Below, in pieces: positions 9,338 to 18,043 of a stretch of DNA of 64,000 bases. A program made the position numbers and the translations under genes. Every line of letters begins with the position of its first letter. Within the stretch, counting starts at the first letter, position 1. The notes below the pieces were generated by a model that saw only the letters and a list, made by a program, of their open reading frames with translations, ran no database searches and had not been told where the DNA came from. The DNA lies in contig CAJQTY010000002.1 of NCBI GenBank assembly GCA_907163075.1, positions 620,001 to 684,000 on the forward strand, written 5' to 3'. Origin of the DNA: an uncultured Rhodocyclaceae bacterium (GTDB lineage Bacteria; Pseudomonadota; Gammaproteobacteria; Burkholderiales; Rhodocyclaceae).

Positions 9338-10667
9338 TCAGCCCGCGGCCGCGGCACCCTTCAGCAAGGCCGCCATCGAGTCCGCCATTTCCCCGGCGTC
9401 CGCATCGTCGAGTTGGGCGGCGTTGTAGTTGAGGTGGATCGTCATGCGGCCGTTATCCGTGGTCACCGCTGTAAATACCGGCTGCGTCGGCGTCGGGCAG
9501 AGGGCGAACGAACGTGCATCGACCTGGATGCCGGGCAGCGCCGGCAAGGGTGACAGGCATCCGGCATTGCTCAGCAGGCTGGTCTGCACGCCGCGCGCCA
9601 TCAGCCCGCAGAACGTTTCGACGCCGGCTTCGTTGGCAGGAAACTGCTCGACCGGCGGCAGAAATTCGAAAAGCAGGTGCGCCGTACCGAGCGCGATCTG
9701 CTGCCGGATCGACCCCGTCAGCCGTTGCGCGAGTGGCCACAGGCTCGCCGCATCGCCGACGCGCTGGACGCTGGTGATCAATGTCGCATACAAACCCGGC
9801 GTGAGGGCATCCATCGGCACGCTCAGGTACGGGCGTAAGTCTGCCGCGCAGGTCAGCCCGAGCACGCGCTCTGCGGCATCGCCGAACAGGCGGCGTAGCG
9901 CGATGAGCTGCGCGGCGCCGATGACGCCGTTGATCGTCGTCCCGTATTCCCTGGCCCGGCTGAGCAAAGCGTCGCTCTGCGCGCTGCCCAGCCGCAACGT
10001 GATCAGGCGCGGCTTGAGCGGCCCCTTGGCCGGCCGATGCCGGGCTTGCGCCTCGGGCAGGCCGACGCGCGCGCTGGCCGCCTTGCGCTTCTTTGAGCTG
10101 CCCGGCCAGGCGGCGACCGGCGTCGCCGGCGAAAGCGGGCGGATAAAGCTCGCTCAACGGCGGGCGCGGGGCGAAGGCTGTGTCCGGCAGCGCGACGCCC
10201 ACCGCCCCGAGCAGGACTTCGTTGAGCAGCGAAAACCCGGAACGCGCATCGCCGACCGAGTGATGCATGATCAGCGCCAGCACCCAGGAGCCGTCCGCCC
10301 CATCACAACGGCAAGCGCGTATCAGCGGCGACTCGGCTATCGGGAACGGAGCGACGATGCGCTCGGCGAATGCGTTTTGCCAGGAATCTCCGCCGGCGCC
10401 GGATTCGATCCGCTCCAGTCGAATGCCCTGCGCCGGACGCGTAATGAAATTCAGGCGCTGCTCGGCGTCAACGTCGATCGCCACCGAGAGCAGCGGATGG
10501 CGCCGCTGCGCCGCCGCCAGCGCGGCCTGCACGGCGGCATCGCTCAGGGCGCCGCGCCCCTCGGCGATGACCGCGAAATTCATCGAGGAAAAACGGTCGA
10601 GGAACCAGAAGAAAGCTTCCGCCCGGTCGAGGCGACGCTGCAGCGGAACAAGCGATGTTGTGCTCAT
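9338..10667 (-). pseudogene. Condensation-type acyltransferase, broken by one frameshift
   Basis: Two overlapping frames encode one protein. The first (from ATG 10667, with AGGGAAA upstream) covers the N-terminal half: MSTTSLVPLQRRLDRAEAF, then the condensation-domain active-site motif HHSVGDA in IMHHSVGDARSGFSLL. The second frame continues from about 10100 to 9338 with PLKPRLITLRLGSAQSDALL, TINGVIGAAQLIALRRLFG and DLRPYLSVPMDALTPG. Together they give about 440 residues, as expected for condensation-superfamily or alcohol-acetyltransferase-like proteins that move acyl groups from CoA or carrier proteins. The shift lies near 10085-10105, where the first frame turns into a run of arginine- and alanine-rich residues. 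It is a recent mutation or a sequencing error; the halves are otherwise well preserved. Confidence 0.75.
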
Positions 10668-10832
10668 GAGATTTCCCTGTGGCAATGGTCCGTCGGGTGG
10701 CACCGGCACGGCGCCCCGCTCAACAGATCAGCATAGACCATAGTTATAATCCTTTTACCCAAATTCGGTAAGCCGCCAGGGCAATCGCATGAATGTCGCC
10801 GGAATGGCCGGTGGCCGGCTGACTGAAGGCTG

Positions 10833-10902
10833 GTCATTCCGGCGTATGCCGTAATCCAGGTTTGCGGAGCGCGAACCGGGTCCCGGCTTGCGCCGGAACG
10901 AC
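10833..10902. repeat. REP-like palindromic repeat (GTCATTCCGGC type)
   Basis: Two GC-rich half-palindromes, a GTCATTCCGGC...GCCGTAATCC unit at 10833-10858 and a GGGTCCCGGCTTGCGCCGG unit with terminal GAACGAC ending at 10902, form the dispersed repeat common in beta- and gammaproteobacterial intergenic regions. Related copies occur at 15420-15502 (inside a gene) and about 57458-57543. It lies in the 448-base gap between the acyltransferase remnant and the DeoR gene. I see no gene in the rest of that gap. Confidence 0.7.
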
Positions 10903-11115
10903 AACTTTGTGGATGAAATGAAGCTTGCCGAACTTCCCTAAAATGACTCTGGCGTTCATGCGACTGCCCTGGGCACGCCGGATTCCTTCCCGCCGGATTG
11001 ATGATCCACCGTCCTGCCTGATCGTACCGAATTCATTGGTTCATTGCATAATCGTTGCACGATATTTAACGTTTTGATAATATTTTGTCTGTAGAAATTA
11101 AACAAAGAACCAATC

Positions 11116-11925
11116 GTGCAGGAAGTGGAGTATCTGCCTGAAGAGCGGCAACGCATTATTCTTGAACGGCTCCAACGCGACGGCCGGGTCGTTGCGCTGG
11201 AGCTGGCGCAGCATTTTCGCGTTTCCGAAGATTCGATTCGCCGCGATCTGCGCGAACTCGCCGCCGCCGGCTTGTGCCTGCGCGTTTATGGCGGCGCGCT
11301 GCCGCTTTCGCCGGCCTCGGCTTCGCTGACCGAACGCCTGAGCGTCGTGCCGGCGCGCAAGCAGGCGCTCGGCGCCCGGCTGGCGAGCCTGCTGCCGGCC
11401 GGACAGGTCGTGTTCGTGGACGCCGGGTCGACCAACCTGGCGGCCATGCGTGCCCTGCCCGAAAACCAGGCGCTGACCATCGTCACCAACTCGCCGCTGA
11501 TCGCGGCCGAAGTCGCCGCGCGCGAAAGCATCGAACTGCTGATGATCGGCGGGCTGGTCGAGCGCCGCACCGGCGCGGCGTTCGGCACCCGGGCCTTGCG
11601 CGACATCGCCGATTTGCGGCCGGACGTCTATCTGCTCGGCGTCTGCGCCCTCGATGCGGTCGCCGGCATCACCGTCTTCGGCTTCGACGAAGCCGAGTTC
11701 AAGCGCCTGCTCGTCACCCAGTCGCGCCGCGTGATCACCGCCGCCACCTCCGACAAGCTGGGCACCGGCGCGCCGTTCGCCGTCGCCCCCGCGCGTGCGC
11801 TCGCCGACCTGGTCCTGGAAGCCGATGCGCCGGCCGCGCAGGTCGAGGCGCTGCAGCGCGCCGGCCTGCGCATCCATGCGGACGCGGAAGTGCCGGTGAA
11901 TGTGCCAATGAGTACGCCAACATGA
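11116..11925 (+). CDS. DeoR-family transcriptional regulator
   Basis: A 269-residue repressor-type regulator that begins with GTG. The N-terminal DeoR helix-turn-helix is plain: EERQRIILERLQRDGRVVA, then LAQHFRVSEDSIRRDLREL. The C-terminal part is the sugar-phosphate-sensing DeoR sensor domain with VFVDAGSTNLAAMRAL and LLMIGGLVERRTGAAFG. Its TGA overlaps the ATG of the downstream MFS gene (ATGA), so the two are translationally coupled. The regulator probably controls its own operon in response to a phosphorylated sugar or related metabolite; the ligand is not evident. Confidence 0.92.
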   Translation: MQEVEYLPEERQRIILERLQRDGRVVALELAQHFRVSEDSIRRDLRELAAAGLCLRVYGGALPLSPASASLTERLSVVPARKQALGARLASLLPAGQVVFVDAGSTNLAAMRALPENQALTIVTNSPLIAAEVAARESIELLMIGGLVERRTGAAFGTRALRDIADLRPDVYLLGVCALDAVAGITVFGFDEAEFKRLLVTQSRRVITAATSDKLGTGAPFAVAPARALADLVLEADAPAAQVEALQRAGLRIHADAEVPVNVPMSTPT

Positions 11926-13082
11926 AACGCATCATTCTCCTGATCGTCATCTACCTCGCCTTTGTCAGCCTGGGCCTGCCCGACGGCGTTTTCGGCCTGG
12001 CCTGGCCGGGTATGCGCGCCAGCCTCGGGCAACCGCTGGAGGCACTCGGCCTGTTCACCTTCATCGTGGCCGCCTGTGCGTCGGTTTCCAGCTTCATGAG
12101 CGGCAGGGTCCTGGCGCGTTTCGGCACCGGCCCGGTGACCTTTGTCAGCGCGCTGGTGACCGGGATTTCCCTGCTCGGCCTGGCGCAGGTGCCGAATTTT
12201 ACGCTGATGGTCGCGCTGGCCTTTCCGCTAGGTTTCGGCGCCGGTTCGGTCGACGCCGGTTTGAACCATTTCGTAGCCGAACACTACTCGTCGAAACACA
12301 TGAACTGGCTGCACGCCTTCTGGGGCGTCGGCGCCACGCTGGGGCCGGTGATCATGGGCAGCGCCCTGGCGGCGGCGCCGGATGGCTGGCCGCGCGGCTA
12401 TCAGCATATCGCCCTCTGCCAGTTGACGCTGGCCGGCGTGCTGCTGGCCACGCTCGGACTCTGGAAGCACCATGGGACGGCGCAGCACGACCCGGAAAAG
12501 ATCGCCGCCGGCGGCCGGCCGCAGACGCCCGCCTGGGCGCCGATCCTGGCCGCCTTCCTGTTCGCCCTCTATGTGCCGATCGAAATGGGCACCGGGCTGT
12601 GGGCGGCCAGCATCCTTATCGAGGCGCGCCATTTCGATCCCGGCATGGCCGGGCTGGCGCTCACGCTCTATTATGGCTCGATCACCTGCGGCCGCGCATT
12701 GATCGGATTTGTCTCGGAACGGATCGGCAACCGCCGCCTGGTTCGCCTTGGCCTCGGCGTGGCGATCTTCGGCATTGTCCTGCTGCTGATTCCTGGCTTG
12801 CCGGCGCAGGCCATTGCCGGACTGATCCTGCTCGGCCTGGGCTGCGCCCCGATCTACCCCAGCCTGATGCACGAAACCCCGCGCCGCTTCGATCCGATCA
12901 CCACACGCAAGGTGATCGGCTGGCAGGTGGCGACGGCCAGTCTCGGCGCGGCGACCATCCCCGCCGCGTTCGGAATTCTGGCCGCGCACGCCGGGCTGGA
13001 AGCCGTGTTCCCGGCGATTGCCTGTTTTATCGTCCTCCTGCTGGTTCTGAGCATTCGCCTGGACAACGTGACGTCGGGGTAA
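11922..13082 (+). CDS. MFS transporter
   Basis: Inner-membrane transporter of 386 residues with about twelve hydrophobic segments, beginning MKRIILLIVIYLAFVSLGLP. It resembles the FucP/sugar-type or YfkF-like branch: GFGAGSVDAGLNHFVAEHYS in helix 4 with the following HAFWGVGATLGPVIM, and GCAPIYPSLMHETPRRF near helix 10. The open frame extends 648 bases further upstream only because of overlap with the DeoR frame; the ATG at 11922 gives the correct hydrophobic start. The four-base overlap with the DeoR gene implies regulation by that protein. The substrate is unknown; a sugar is likely. Confidence 0.9.
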   Translation: MKRIILLIVIYLAFVSLGLPDGVFGLAWPGMRASLGQPLEALGLFTFIVAACASVSSFMSGRVLARFGTGPVTFVSALVTGISLLGLAQVPNFTLMVALAFPLGFGAGSVDAGLNHFVAEHYSSKHMNWLHAFWGVGATLGPVIMGSALAAAPDGWPRGYQHIALCQLTLAGVLLATLGLWKHHGTAQHDPEKIAAGGRPQTPAWAPILAAFLFALYVPIEMGTGLWAASILIEARHFDPGMAGLALTLYYGSITCGRALIGFVSERIGNRRLVRLGLGVAIFGIVLLLIPGLPAQAIAGLILLGLGCAPIYPSLMHETPRRFDPITTRKVIGWQVATASLGAATIPAAFGILAAHAGLEAVFPAIACFIVLLLVLSIRLDNVTSG

Positions 13083-13100
13083 ACAAGGACATTCAGAATC

Positions 13101-13415
13101 ATGCACCCGCTGCTTCAATCCCTGTCTGGCGGCGACCGGCGCTCGATCGGCGAGGCGAACCGCGTGGCGGCCATCGTTCTGGCCCAGCCCGATTTGTTGG
13201 AAACCCTGTTCGTCGGCGCGTTGGCGCGCCCCGTCCGCTCATCCGGGCAAGCCGGCGCCGCGCTCTGGCTGGCGGCAATCTTCGCCACCTGCGCATCGGA
13301 ATGCGTGCGTGGATTACGCGCAAAAGGAATCATTGTCTCGACCTTCCGGTACTCGACGCTCAAGATTTGGGTCATGAAATGCAAAAACCCGGCACGGGGG
13401 CGTATCCTCAATTGA
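13101..13415 (+). pseudogene. Truncated gene, N-terminus of a hypothetical protein
   Basis: The first 40 residues or so (MHPLLQSLSGGDRRSIGEAN, then VLAQPDLLETLFVGAL) look like a proper helical start of a soluble protein, possibly of HEAT-repeat type. From about 13220 the frame turns to low-quality sequence with no family signal, ending in CKNPARGRILN. A different frame over 13220-13330 does not restore it convincingly. I read it as a gene cut near 13220. It begins 18 bases after the MFS stop and might once have been the third gene of that operon. Confidence 0.4.
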
Positions 13416-13634
13416 GTCGCAGCTTGGTTCTGCTGCTAGCCGGGGTGGTAACTGGTAAGGCTGGTAAGCTCGTTTCGCGGTCTGACGCTATCGATACGCC
13501 GGGCTGTCCCCCCACGTGGGTTTTTTGGCCAGGAAGAACCCGTCAAAATCTGTTCAATAGGTGCAGATTGCGTGTCTTGCGTTGGTGATCCGGTTCGGCT
13601 AGATTTGTACCGTATATTGAACAGGTAGAACATC

Positions 13635-13889
13635 ATGCGCGTTGTCAGTTTCTCTGATGCCCGTAACAGTCTCAAGTCCATCATCGACCAGGTCAGCGAC
13701 GATGCTGACTACACAGTGATCACCCGGCGCGACGCCTCGGATGCTGTCGTGATGTCACTCGACACCTTCAACAGCCTCATGGAGACCGTCCATCTGCTGA
13801 AGTCGCCGGCCAATGCGGCTCACCTGGCGCGCTCAATCGAGCAATACCGCAAGGGCAAGGTCAAGGCACGGGACTTGGTGGATACCTAG
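13635..13889 (+). CDS. YefM-type antitoxin (Phd/YefM family)
   Basis: An 84-residue antitoxin. The N-terminus MRVVSFSDARNSLKSIIDQV is the Phd/YefM DNA-binding part, followed by DYTVITRRDASDAVVMSLDT, and the C-terminal helix that would wrap the toxin (LARSIEQYRKGKVKARDLVD). YefM proteins repress their own operon and neutralise YoeB. A short A+T-rich stretch with TTGTACCG at about 13601, upstream of the ATG, may be the operator region. A YoeB-like toxin sequence follows directly, but it seems damaged at its start, so this antitoxin may now be an orphan. Confidence 0.9.
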   Translation: MRVVSFSDARNSLKSIIDQVSDDADYTVITRRDASDAVVMSLDTFNSLMETVHLLKSPANAAHLARSIEQYRKGKVKARDLVDT

Positions 13890-14149
13890 CCGCATCCCCT
13901 GGACGCTCCGCCGCCTGGGAGGACTACCAGTACTGGCAAGGTCAGGACCGCAAGACACTGAAACGGATCAACGGTGTGATCCGTGATTGGCTGCGCGAAC
14001 CGTTTGATGGAATCGGCAAGCCCGAACCCCTGAAAGAAAACCTGTCCGGCTTCTGGTCACGCCGTATAGACGATGCCAATCGCCTCGTCTATTGCGTCGA
14101 TGGGGATGACCTGGTGATCATCGCCTGCCGGTATCACTACGACAACTAG
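13885..14149 (+). pseudogene. YoeB-type mRNA interferase with a 5' frameshift
   Basis: From 13907 to the TAG at 14147-14149 the plus strand encodes a nearly complete YoeB: AAWEDYQYWQGQDRKTLKRI, PFDGIGKPEPLKENLSGFWS, then RLVYCVDGDDL and the end ACRYHYDN. The residues known to matter in E. coli YoeB are kept: the glutamate of KPEPL, the arginine of NRLVY and the terminal His-Tyr. No ATG, GTG or TTG starts this frame. The expected N-terminal IPWTLR sits in another frame at 13894-13911, consistent with one extra base in CCGCCGCC near 13909-13915. An intact ribosome-dependent RNase would need a frameshift or a non-standard start; I treat it as inactivated. Confidence 0.72.
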
Positions 14150-14367
14150 ACGGACCGTGCGGCACGAACGGCGAAGTGGGTGGTAATCACGAGTTTTGCG
14201 TTCGGATTCAGGGCGGCATGCGCGACATTGAGCGTCAGCGTGTTGTGGTCGGTATCGCCGACCTTTCAGTACGCGACCGGGCGACCTGGGCGCCGCGGGC
14301 GCGTGCGTCCCGCGCACGGCCGCCACATGGCCATGTGGCCGGCTACGCTCGATCGCCAGTGCGCTAG

Positions 14368-14395
14368 GTCGGAAAAGCCGAAGGCGTCTTCCGAC
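14368..14395. repeat. Short inverted repeat in an intergenic region
   Basis: GTCGGAA at 14368 pairs with TTCCGAC ending at 14395, with an inner GCC/GGC pairing, giving a hairpin between yoeB and the 3' end of the ABC ATPase gene. It could be a dispersed palindromic element or part of a terminator. There is no U-run beside it. The rest of 14150-14440 holds no gene. Confidence 0.45.
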
Positions 14396-14440
14396 GAATT
14401 CTCCGTCGGAGCCGGCATGGTCGGAAACCGTTCCCCGCGG

Positions 14441-16486
14441 CTATCGGTACAGGTGGCAGTGCACGACGTGGGTTTGTGAAAGTTGCTTCGATCCGGGATA
14501 GATCGCGCGGCATTCGTCGCTGGCCTTCGAACAGCGCGGGTGGAAGTGACAGCCGGCCGGCGGATTGGCCGGCGACGGGGTTTCGCCAGCAAGCCGGATG
14601 AATTGCGGCTGCGCCTCGAGGCGCGGACTGGGCACCGCCGAAAGCAGCGCCACGGTGTAAGGGTGCCGCGGCGAACGCAACACCTCATCGACCCGGCCGC
14701 GCTCGACGATGCGGCCGAGGTACATGACCGCGACGTCATGCGCCAGGTATTCAACGACGGCGAAGTTGTGCGTGATGAACAGATAGGCCAGCCCGAGATC
14801 GTCCTGCAGCGCCTTGAGCAGATTGAGGATCTGCGCCTGCACCGAAACGTCGAGCGCCGACGTTGGTTCGTCGCAGACGATCAGTTCCGGCTGCACGGCG
14901 AGCGCGCGGGCGACAGCGATACGTTGCCGCTGTCCGCCGGAGAACTCGTGCGGGTAACGATGCGCGGCGGCGGGATCGAGGCCGACCTGCTGCAGCAAGG
15001 CGGCGATGGCCGCGTCCTGATCGTTTGCCTTCGCGACGACGCGAAGCGCACTCATGCCTTCGCCAATGATCTCGCCAACCGACAGGCGCGGGTTGAGCGA
15101 AGCGAACGGGTCCTGGAAGATCATCTGCATGCGGCGACGCAGGGGGCGCAGTTCGCCGCGCGCGAGGCCGGTCAGTTCGCGCCCTTCAAGCTGCGCCTGG
15201 CCGCCGGTCGGCTTGATCAGTTGCAGGATGGCCTTGCCGACCGTCGTTTTGCCGCAGCCGGATTCGCCGACGAGCGCCAGCGTGCGGCCACGCATGAGTT
15301 CCAGCGAGACGCCGTCGACGGCCTTGACGTGCCCCACCGTGCGTTGCAGAACGCCGCGCCGGATCGGGAAGTGCACGCGCAGATCGTCGACGCGCAGCAG
15401 GGCGTCCTTCGCCAAGGCCGTCACCCCGGCGGAAGCCGGGGACCAGGAAGCGCCTCCAGGCGCTACCGCCAGCGCTGGATTCCGGCCTTCGCCGGAATGA
15501 CGGCCTGGCGCCAGCAGGTGGCAGCGCACGCGATGGTTCTCACCGGCGTCGTACCACGCCGGCGCTTCGGCACGGCAACGCTCCCAGGCATGCCGGCAGC
15601 GCTCGGCAAAGCGGCAGCCCGATGGCATGGCCGCTAGCGCCGGCACCTGCCCGGCGATGGTTTCCAGGCGGCCGCCGCGGCGCGCGAGGTCGGGCAGCGC
15701 GGCAAACAGTTTCTGCGTGTAGGGATGACGCGGCGCGGCGAAGAAAGCCTCGCGCGGCGCCTCCTCGACGATTTCACCGGCGTACATGACGCCGACGCGA
15801 TGCGCCATCTGCGCGACGACGCCCAGGTCGTGCGTGATCAGCAGCAGGCCCATGCCGCGCTCGGCCTGCAGGCGGCGCAGCAGATCGAGGATTTGCGCCT
15901 GGATGGTCACGTCGAGCGCCGTCGTCGGCTCGTCGGCGATCAACAGGCGCGGGTTGCCGGCCAGCGCCACAGCGATCATGACGCGCTGCTTCATGCCGCC
16001 GGAGAGCTGGAAAGGGAATTCGCCGAGCCGGCGTTCGGCGTCGGCGATTCCGACCGCTTCCAGCAGTTCGAGCGCCCGCCGACGCGCCGCGTCGCCGCTC
16101 AGGGCAAGGTGGCGCTCGAGCACTTCACCGATCTGCCGCCCGATGGTCAGCACCGGGTTGAGGCTGGTTGCCGGTTCCTGGAAGATCATCGCCATGCCGC
16201 CGCCGCGCACGGCGCGCATCTCCGTTTCCGGCAGTTGCAGCAGATCGCGGCCTTCGAAGCCGACTTCGCCGCCGAGGATGCGGCCGGCCGCCGGCAACAG
16301 GCGCAGCAGCGAGAGCGCGGTGGCCGACTTGCCGCAACCCGATTCTCCGAGCAGCGCCAGCGTTTCGCCGGCGTGCAGCGAAAACTCGACGCCGTCGACC
16401 GCCGCCAGGACGCGACGCGTCGTCGCAAAGCCGCTGGCAAAACCCATGCGCAGACCGCGCACGCGGAGAATCGGATCGCCGCTCAT
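14441..16486 (-). CDS. Peptide ABC transporter, fused double ATPase (YejF-like)
   Basis: Cytoplasmic ATPase of 681 residues with two complete ABC domains, as in YejF or a DppD-DppF fusion. Domain 1 (about 5-270) has Walker A GESGCGKSATAL, signature LSGGMKQR and Walker B LLIADEP. Its end carries the oligopeptide-family cysteine block CRFAERCRHAWERC. Domain 2 (about 345-620) has GESGCGKTTVGK, SGGQRQRIAVARAL and LIVCDEPTSALD, and a second block CHFHPRCSKASDEC. The linker between them (HSGEGRNPALAVAPGG, then SWSPASAGVTALAK) is encoded by a REP-like repeat. The ATG at 16486 overlaps the permease stop by four bases. It powers the importer formed by the next three genes upstream. Confidence 0.93.
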   Translation of the reverse strand: MSGDPILRVRGLRMGFASGFATTRRVLAAVDGVEFSLHAGETLALLGESGCGKSATALSLLRLLPAAGRILGGEVGFEGRDLLQLPETEMRAVRGGGMAMIFQEPATSLNPVLTIGRQIGEVLERHLALSGDAARRRALELLEAVGIADAERRLGEFPFQLSGGMKQRVMIAVALAGNPRLLIADEPTTALDVTIQAQILDLLRRLQAERGMGLLLITHDLGVVAQMAHRVGVMYAGEIVEEAPREAFFAAPRHPYTQKLFAALPDLARRGGRLETIAGQVPALAAMPSGCRFAERCRHAWERCRAEAPAWYDAGENHRVRCHLLAPGRHSGEGRNPALAVAPGGASWSPASAGVTALAKDALLRVDDLRVHFPIRRGVLQRTVGHVKAVDGVSLELMRGRTLALVGESGCGKTTVGKAILQLIKPTGGQAQLEGRELTGLARGELRPLRRRMQMIFQDPFASLNPRLSVGEIIGEGMSALRVVAKANDQDAAIAALLQQVGLDPAAAHRYPHEFSGGQRQRIAVARALAVQPELIVCDEPTSALDVSVQAQILNLLKALQDDLGLAYLFITHNFAVVEYLAHDVAVMYLGRIVERGRVDEVLRSPRHPYTVALLSAVPSPRLEAQPQFIRLAGETPSPANPPAGCHFHPRCSKASDECRAIYPGSKQLSQTHVVHCHLYR
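15420..15502. repeat. REP-like repeat inside the ATPase gene
   Basis: GTCACCCCGGCGGAAGCCGG at the left and CCGGCCTTCGCCGGAATGAC at the right are the two inverted ends of the same palindromic repeat family seen at 10833-10902. Here the copy lies in frame within the fused ATPase gene and encodes the linker of about 28 residues between the two nucleotide-binding domains. The frame is kept with no stop codon. Confidence 0.8.
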
Positions 16487-17910
16487 GACGAGCCCTCCAG
16501 GCGTGGATCGAAGGCGTCGCGCACGGCGTCGGCGAGCAGGTTGGCGGCCAGCACCAGCGCGAACATGAAGACGAATGCGGCGGCCAGCGACCACCACACC
16601 ATCGGCTCGCGCGCCAGTTCCATGCGCGCATTGTTAATCATCGTGCCGAAGCTGATCATGGTCGGATCGACGCCGATGCCGACGTAGGAAAGTACCGCTT
16701 CGGCCAGTACGAGGCCGGAAAAATCCATGACCAGCGCGATGATCACGATATGCATCAGGTTGGGCAGGATGTGGCGCCGGATGATGCGCAGGTCGGCCAC
16801 GCCGAAGGCCTGCGCCGCCTGGATGTATTCCAGCTCGCGCAGTTTCAGCGTCTCGCCGCGCAGCAGTCGGCACAGCCCGGTCCAGCTCGTCACGCCGAGG
16901 ATCAGGCAGAGCGCCAGCAGGCGCAGGTCGGCGCGTTCGGCGGCGGTGGCGAACCACTGCGGATGCGTGTCGATGACGACCTGCATCATGAGCACGGCGG
17001 CGGCGATCAGCAGCACGCCGGGAATCGAGCTGAGCGTGGTGTACAGGTACTGGATGAGGTCGTCGACCCAGCCGCGGAAGTAGCCGGCGAGGATGCCGAA
17101 GAGGATCGACAGCGGCAGCATGACCAGTGTCGTCACCAGCCCGATGACCAGCGCCGTGCGCACACTCTTGAGAACCTGGTAGAACACGTCCTGCCCGACC
17201 TTGTCGGTGCCGAAGACATGGTAATCGGCACTCAGCGCGGCGAGCGGCGCGAGGAGCAGGAGCAGGACGGCAAGCGTCGCCAGCACGGCGTTCCCGGCAA
17301 AGTCCGTATCGCCGCGCCAGAGCGCGCTCCACGCCTTGCGCACCGGACATCTCGCCCGGCGCGCCAGCAGATACGCGGCGGCCAGCGCGATGGCGGCGAA
17401 CACCAGGGCGGATAGCGCCTGGGCGGCCAGTACCCGGCGCACAACGTCGCCGTCGCGTCGCGCTTCGTCATTCCCCAGATGCGCGCCGCCGAATTTCAGA
17501 CGCGGAAAATCACGCAACTGGCGGACGCTGCCGTCGGTGTCGCGCACTTCGATCGATTCCTTGGCGTAGGCGCGCGTCGCCAGCGGTTCGGAATAGGTTT
17601 TCTCGTTGCGCGTGCGCAGCGGCGTGACCACGGCATCGAGCACCGACAGCACTTCGATGGCGTAGACCGCGGTCGTCTGCTCGTCCCGGCTTTCGAGCCG
17701 CGGCCGGTAATGCAGCGAATCGAGCAGGCCGACCAGCACGAAGGCGATCAGCACCGTCGCCGCCGCCATCCCCGGCCGGCTGCGCCCGACCCGCCGCCAC
17801 GCCGCGCGCAGCGGCGGATTGCGCGACGACAGCGCGCCGAGCCCAATGACCGCCAGCACAAGCAGCCAGATCAGCGCGTCGGACCAGAGCAGGACGGGGA
17901 GGAAGGTCAT
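16483..17910 (-). CDS. Peptide ABC transporter permease (YejE/OppC-like), long form
   Basis: Inner-membrane permease of 475 residues, longer than the usual 300-340. The C-terminal part is the standard OppC/YejE core: GTDKVGQDVFYQVLKSVRTA, the inner-membrane coupling loop (EYIQAAQAFGVADLRIIRRH, then ILPNL) and the end ADAVRDAFDPRL. The N-terminal 200 residues add two membrane segments before a periplasmic insert (RPRLESRDEQTTAVYAIEVL to RDFPRLKFGGAHLGN) and a further hydrophobic segment. YejE proteins also carry an enlarged periplasmic region, so this may be an extreme case. I prefer the ATG at 17910 (MTFLPVLLWSDALIWLL) over an upstream one at 17958 that falls in the inverted repeat. Confidence 0.9.
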   Translation of the reverse strand: MTFLPVLLWSDALIWLLVLAVIGLGALSSRNPPLRAAWRRVGRSRPGMAAATVLIAFVLVGLLDSLHYRPRLESRDEQTTAVYAIEVLSVLDAVVTPLRTRNEKTYSEPLATRAYAKESIEVRDTDGSVRQLRDFPRLKFGGAHLGNDEARRDGDVVRRVLAAQALSALVFAAIALAAAYLLARRARCPVRKAWSALWRGDTDFAGNAVLATLAVLLLLLAPLAALSADYHVFGTDKVGQDVFYQVLKSVRTALVIGLVTTLVMLPLSILFGILAGYFRGWVDDLIQYLYTTLSSIPGVLLIAAAVLMMQVVIDTHPQWFATAAERADLRLLALCLILGVTSWTGLCRLLRGETLKLRELEYIQAAQAFGVADLRIIRRHILPNLMHIVIIALVMDFSGLVLAEAVLSYVGIGVDPTMISFGTMINNARMELAREPMVWWSLAAAFVFMFALVLAANLLADAVRDAFDPRLEGSS

Positions 17911-17934
17911 GAGCAGCGCACCTTGATAAAGCGA

Positions 17935-18020
17935 ACCACCAAGACACCAAGACACCAAGTTTCACCAAGAAAGACAGACAACAAGCTTGGTGCTGTTTGG
18001 TGTCTTGGTGTCTTGGTGGT
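17935..18020. repeat. Perfect 24-base inverted repeat between two permease genes
   Basis: The arms 17935-17958 and 17997-18020 are exact reverse complements. Each is built of repeats of CACCAAGA or its complement. A second CACCAAG/CTTGGTG pair lies nested inside (17963-17969 and 17985-17991). The element fills most of the 133-base gap between the yejB-like and yejE-like genes and would form a long hairpin in the operon mRNA. It has no U-run, so it is more likely an RNA-stability or dispersed repeat element than a terminator. Confidence 0.85.
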
Positions 18021-18043
18021 GACGATGCTGGTAGTGAAAACTC

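Noticed and set aside
11274-11921. A long upstream extension of the MFS transporter frame
   Set aside because: It overlaps the DeoR gene and is a string of Arg, Ala and Gly; the transporter begins at the ATG that overlaps the DeoR stop.
13508-13532. CCCACGTGGGTTTTTT as a terminator
   Set aside because: The stem is a self-complementary palindrome with no room for a loop, so a normal hairpin is not possible.
17935-18020. Ends of an insertion sequence
   Set aside because: The arms are only 38 bases apart, there is no transposase and no target duplication; it is a hairpin element.
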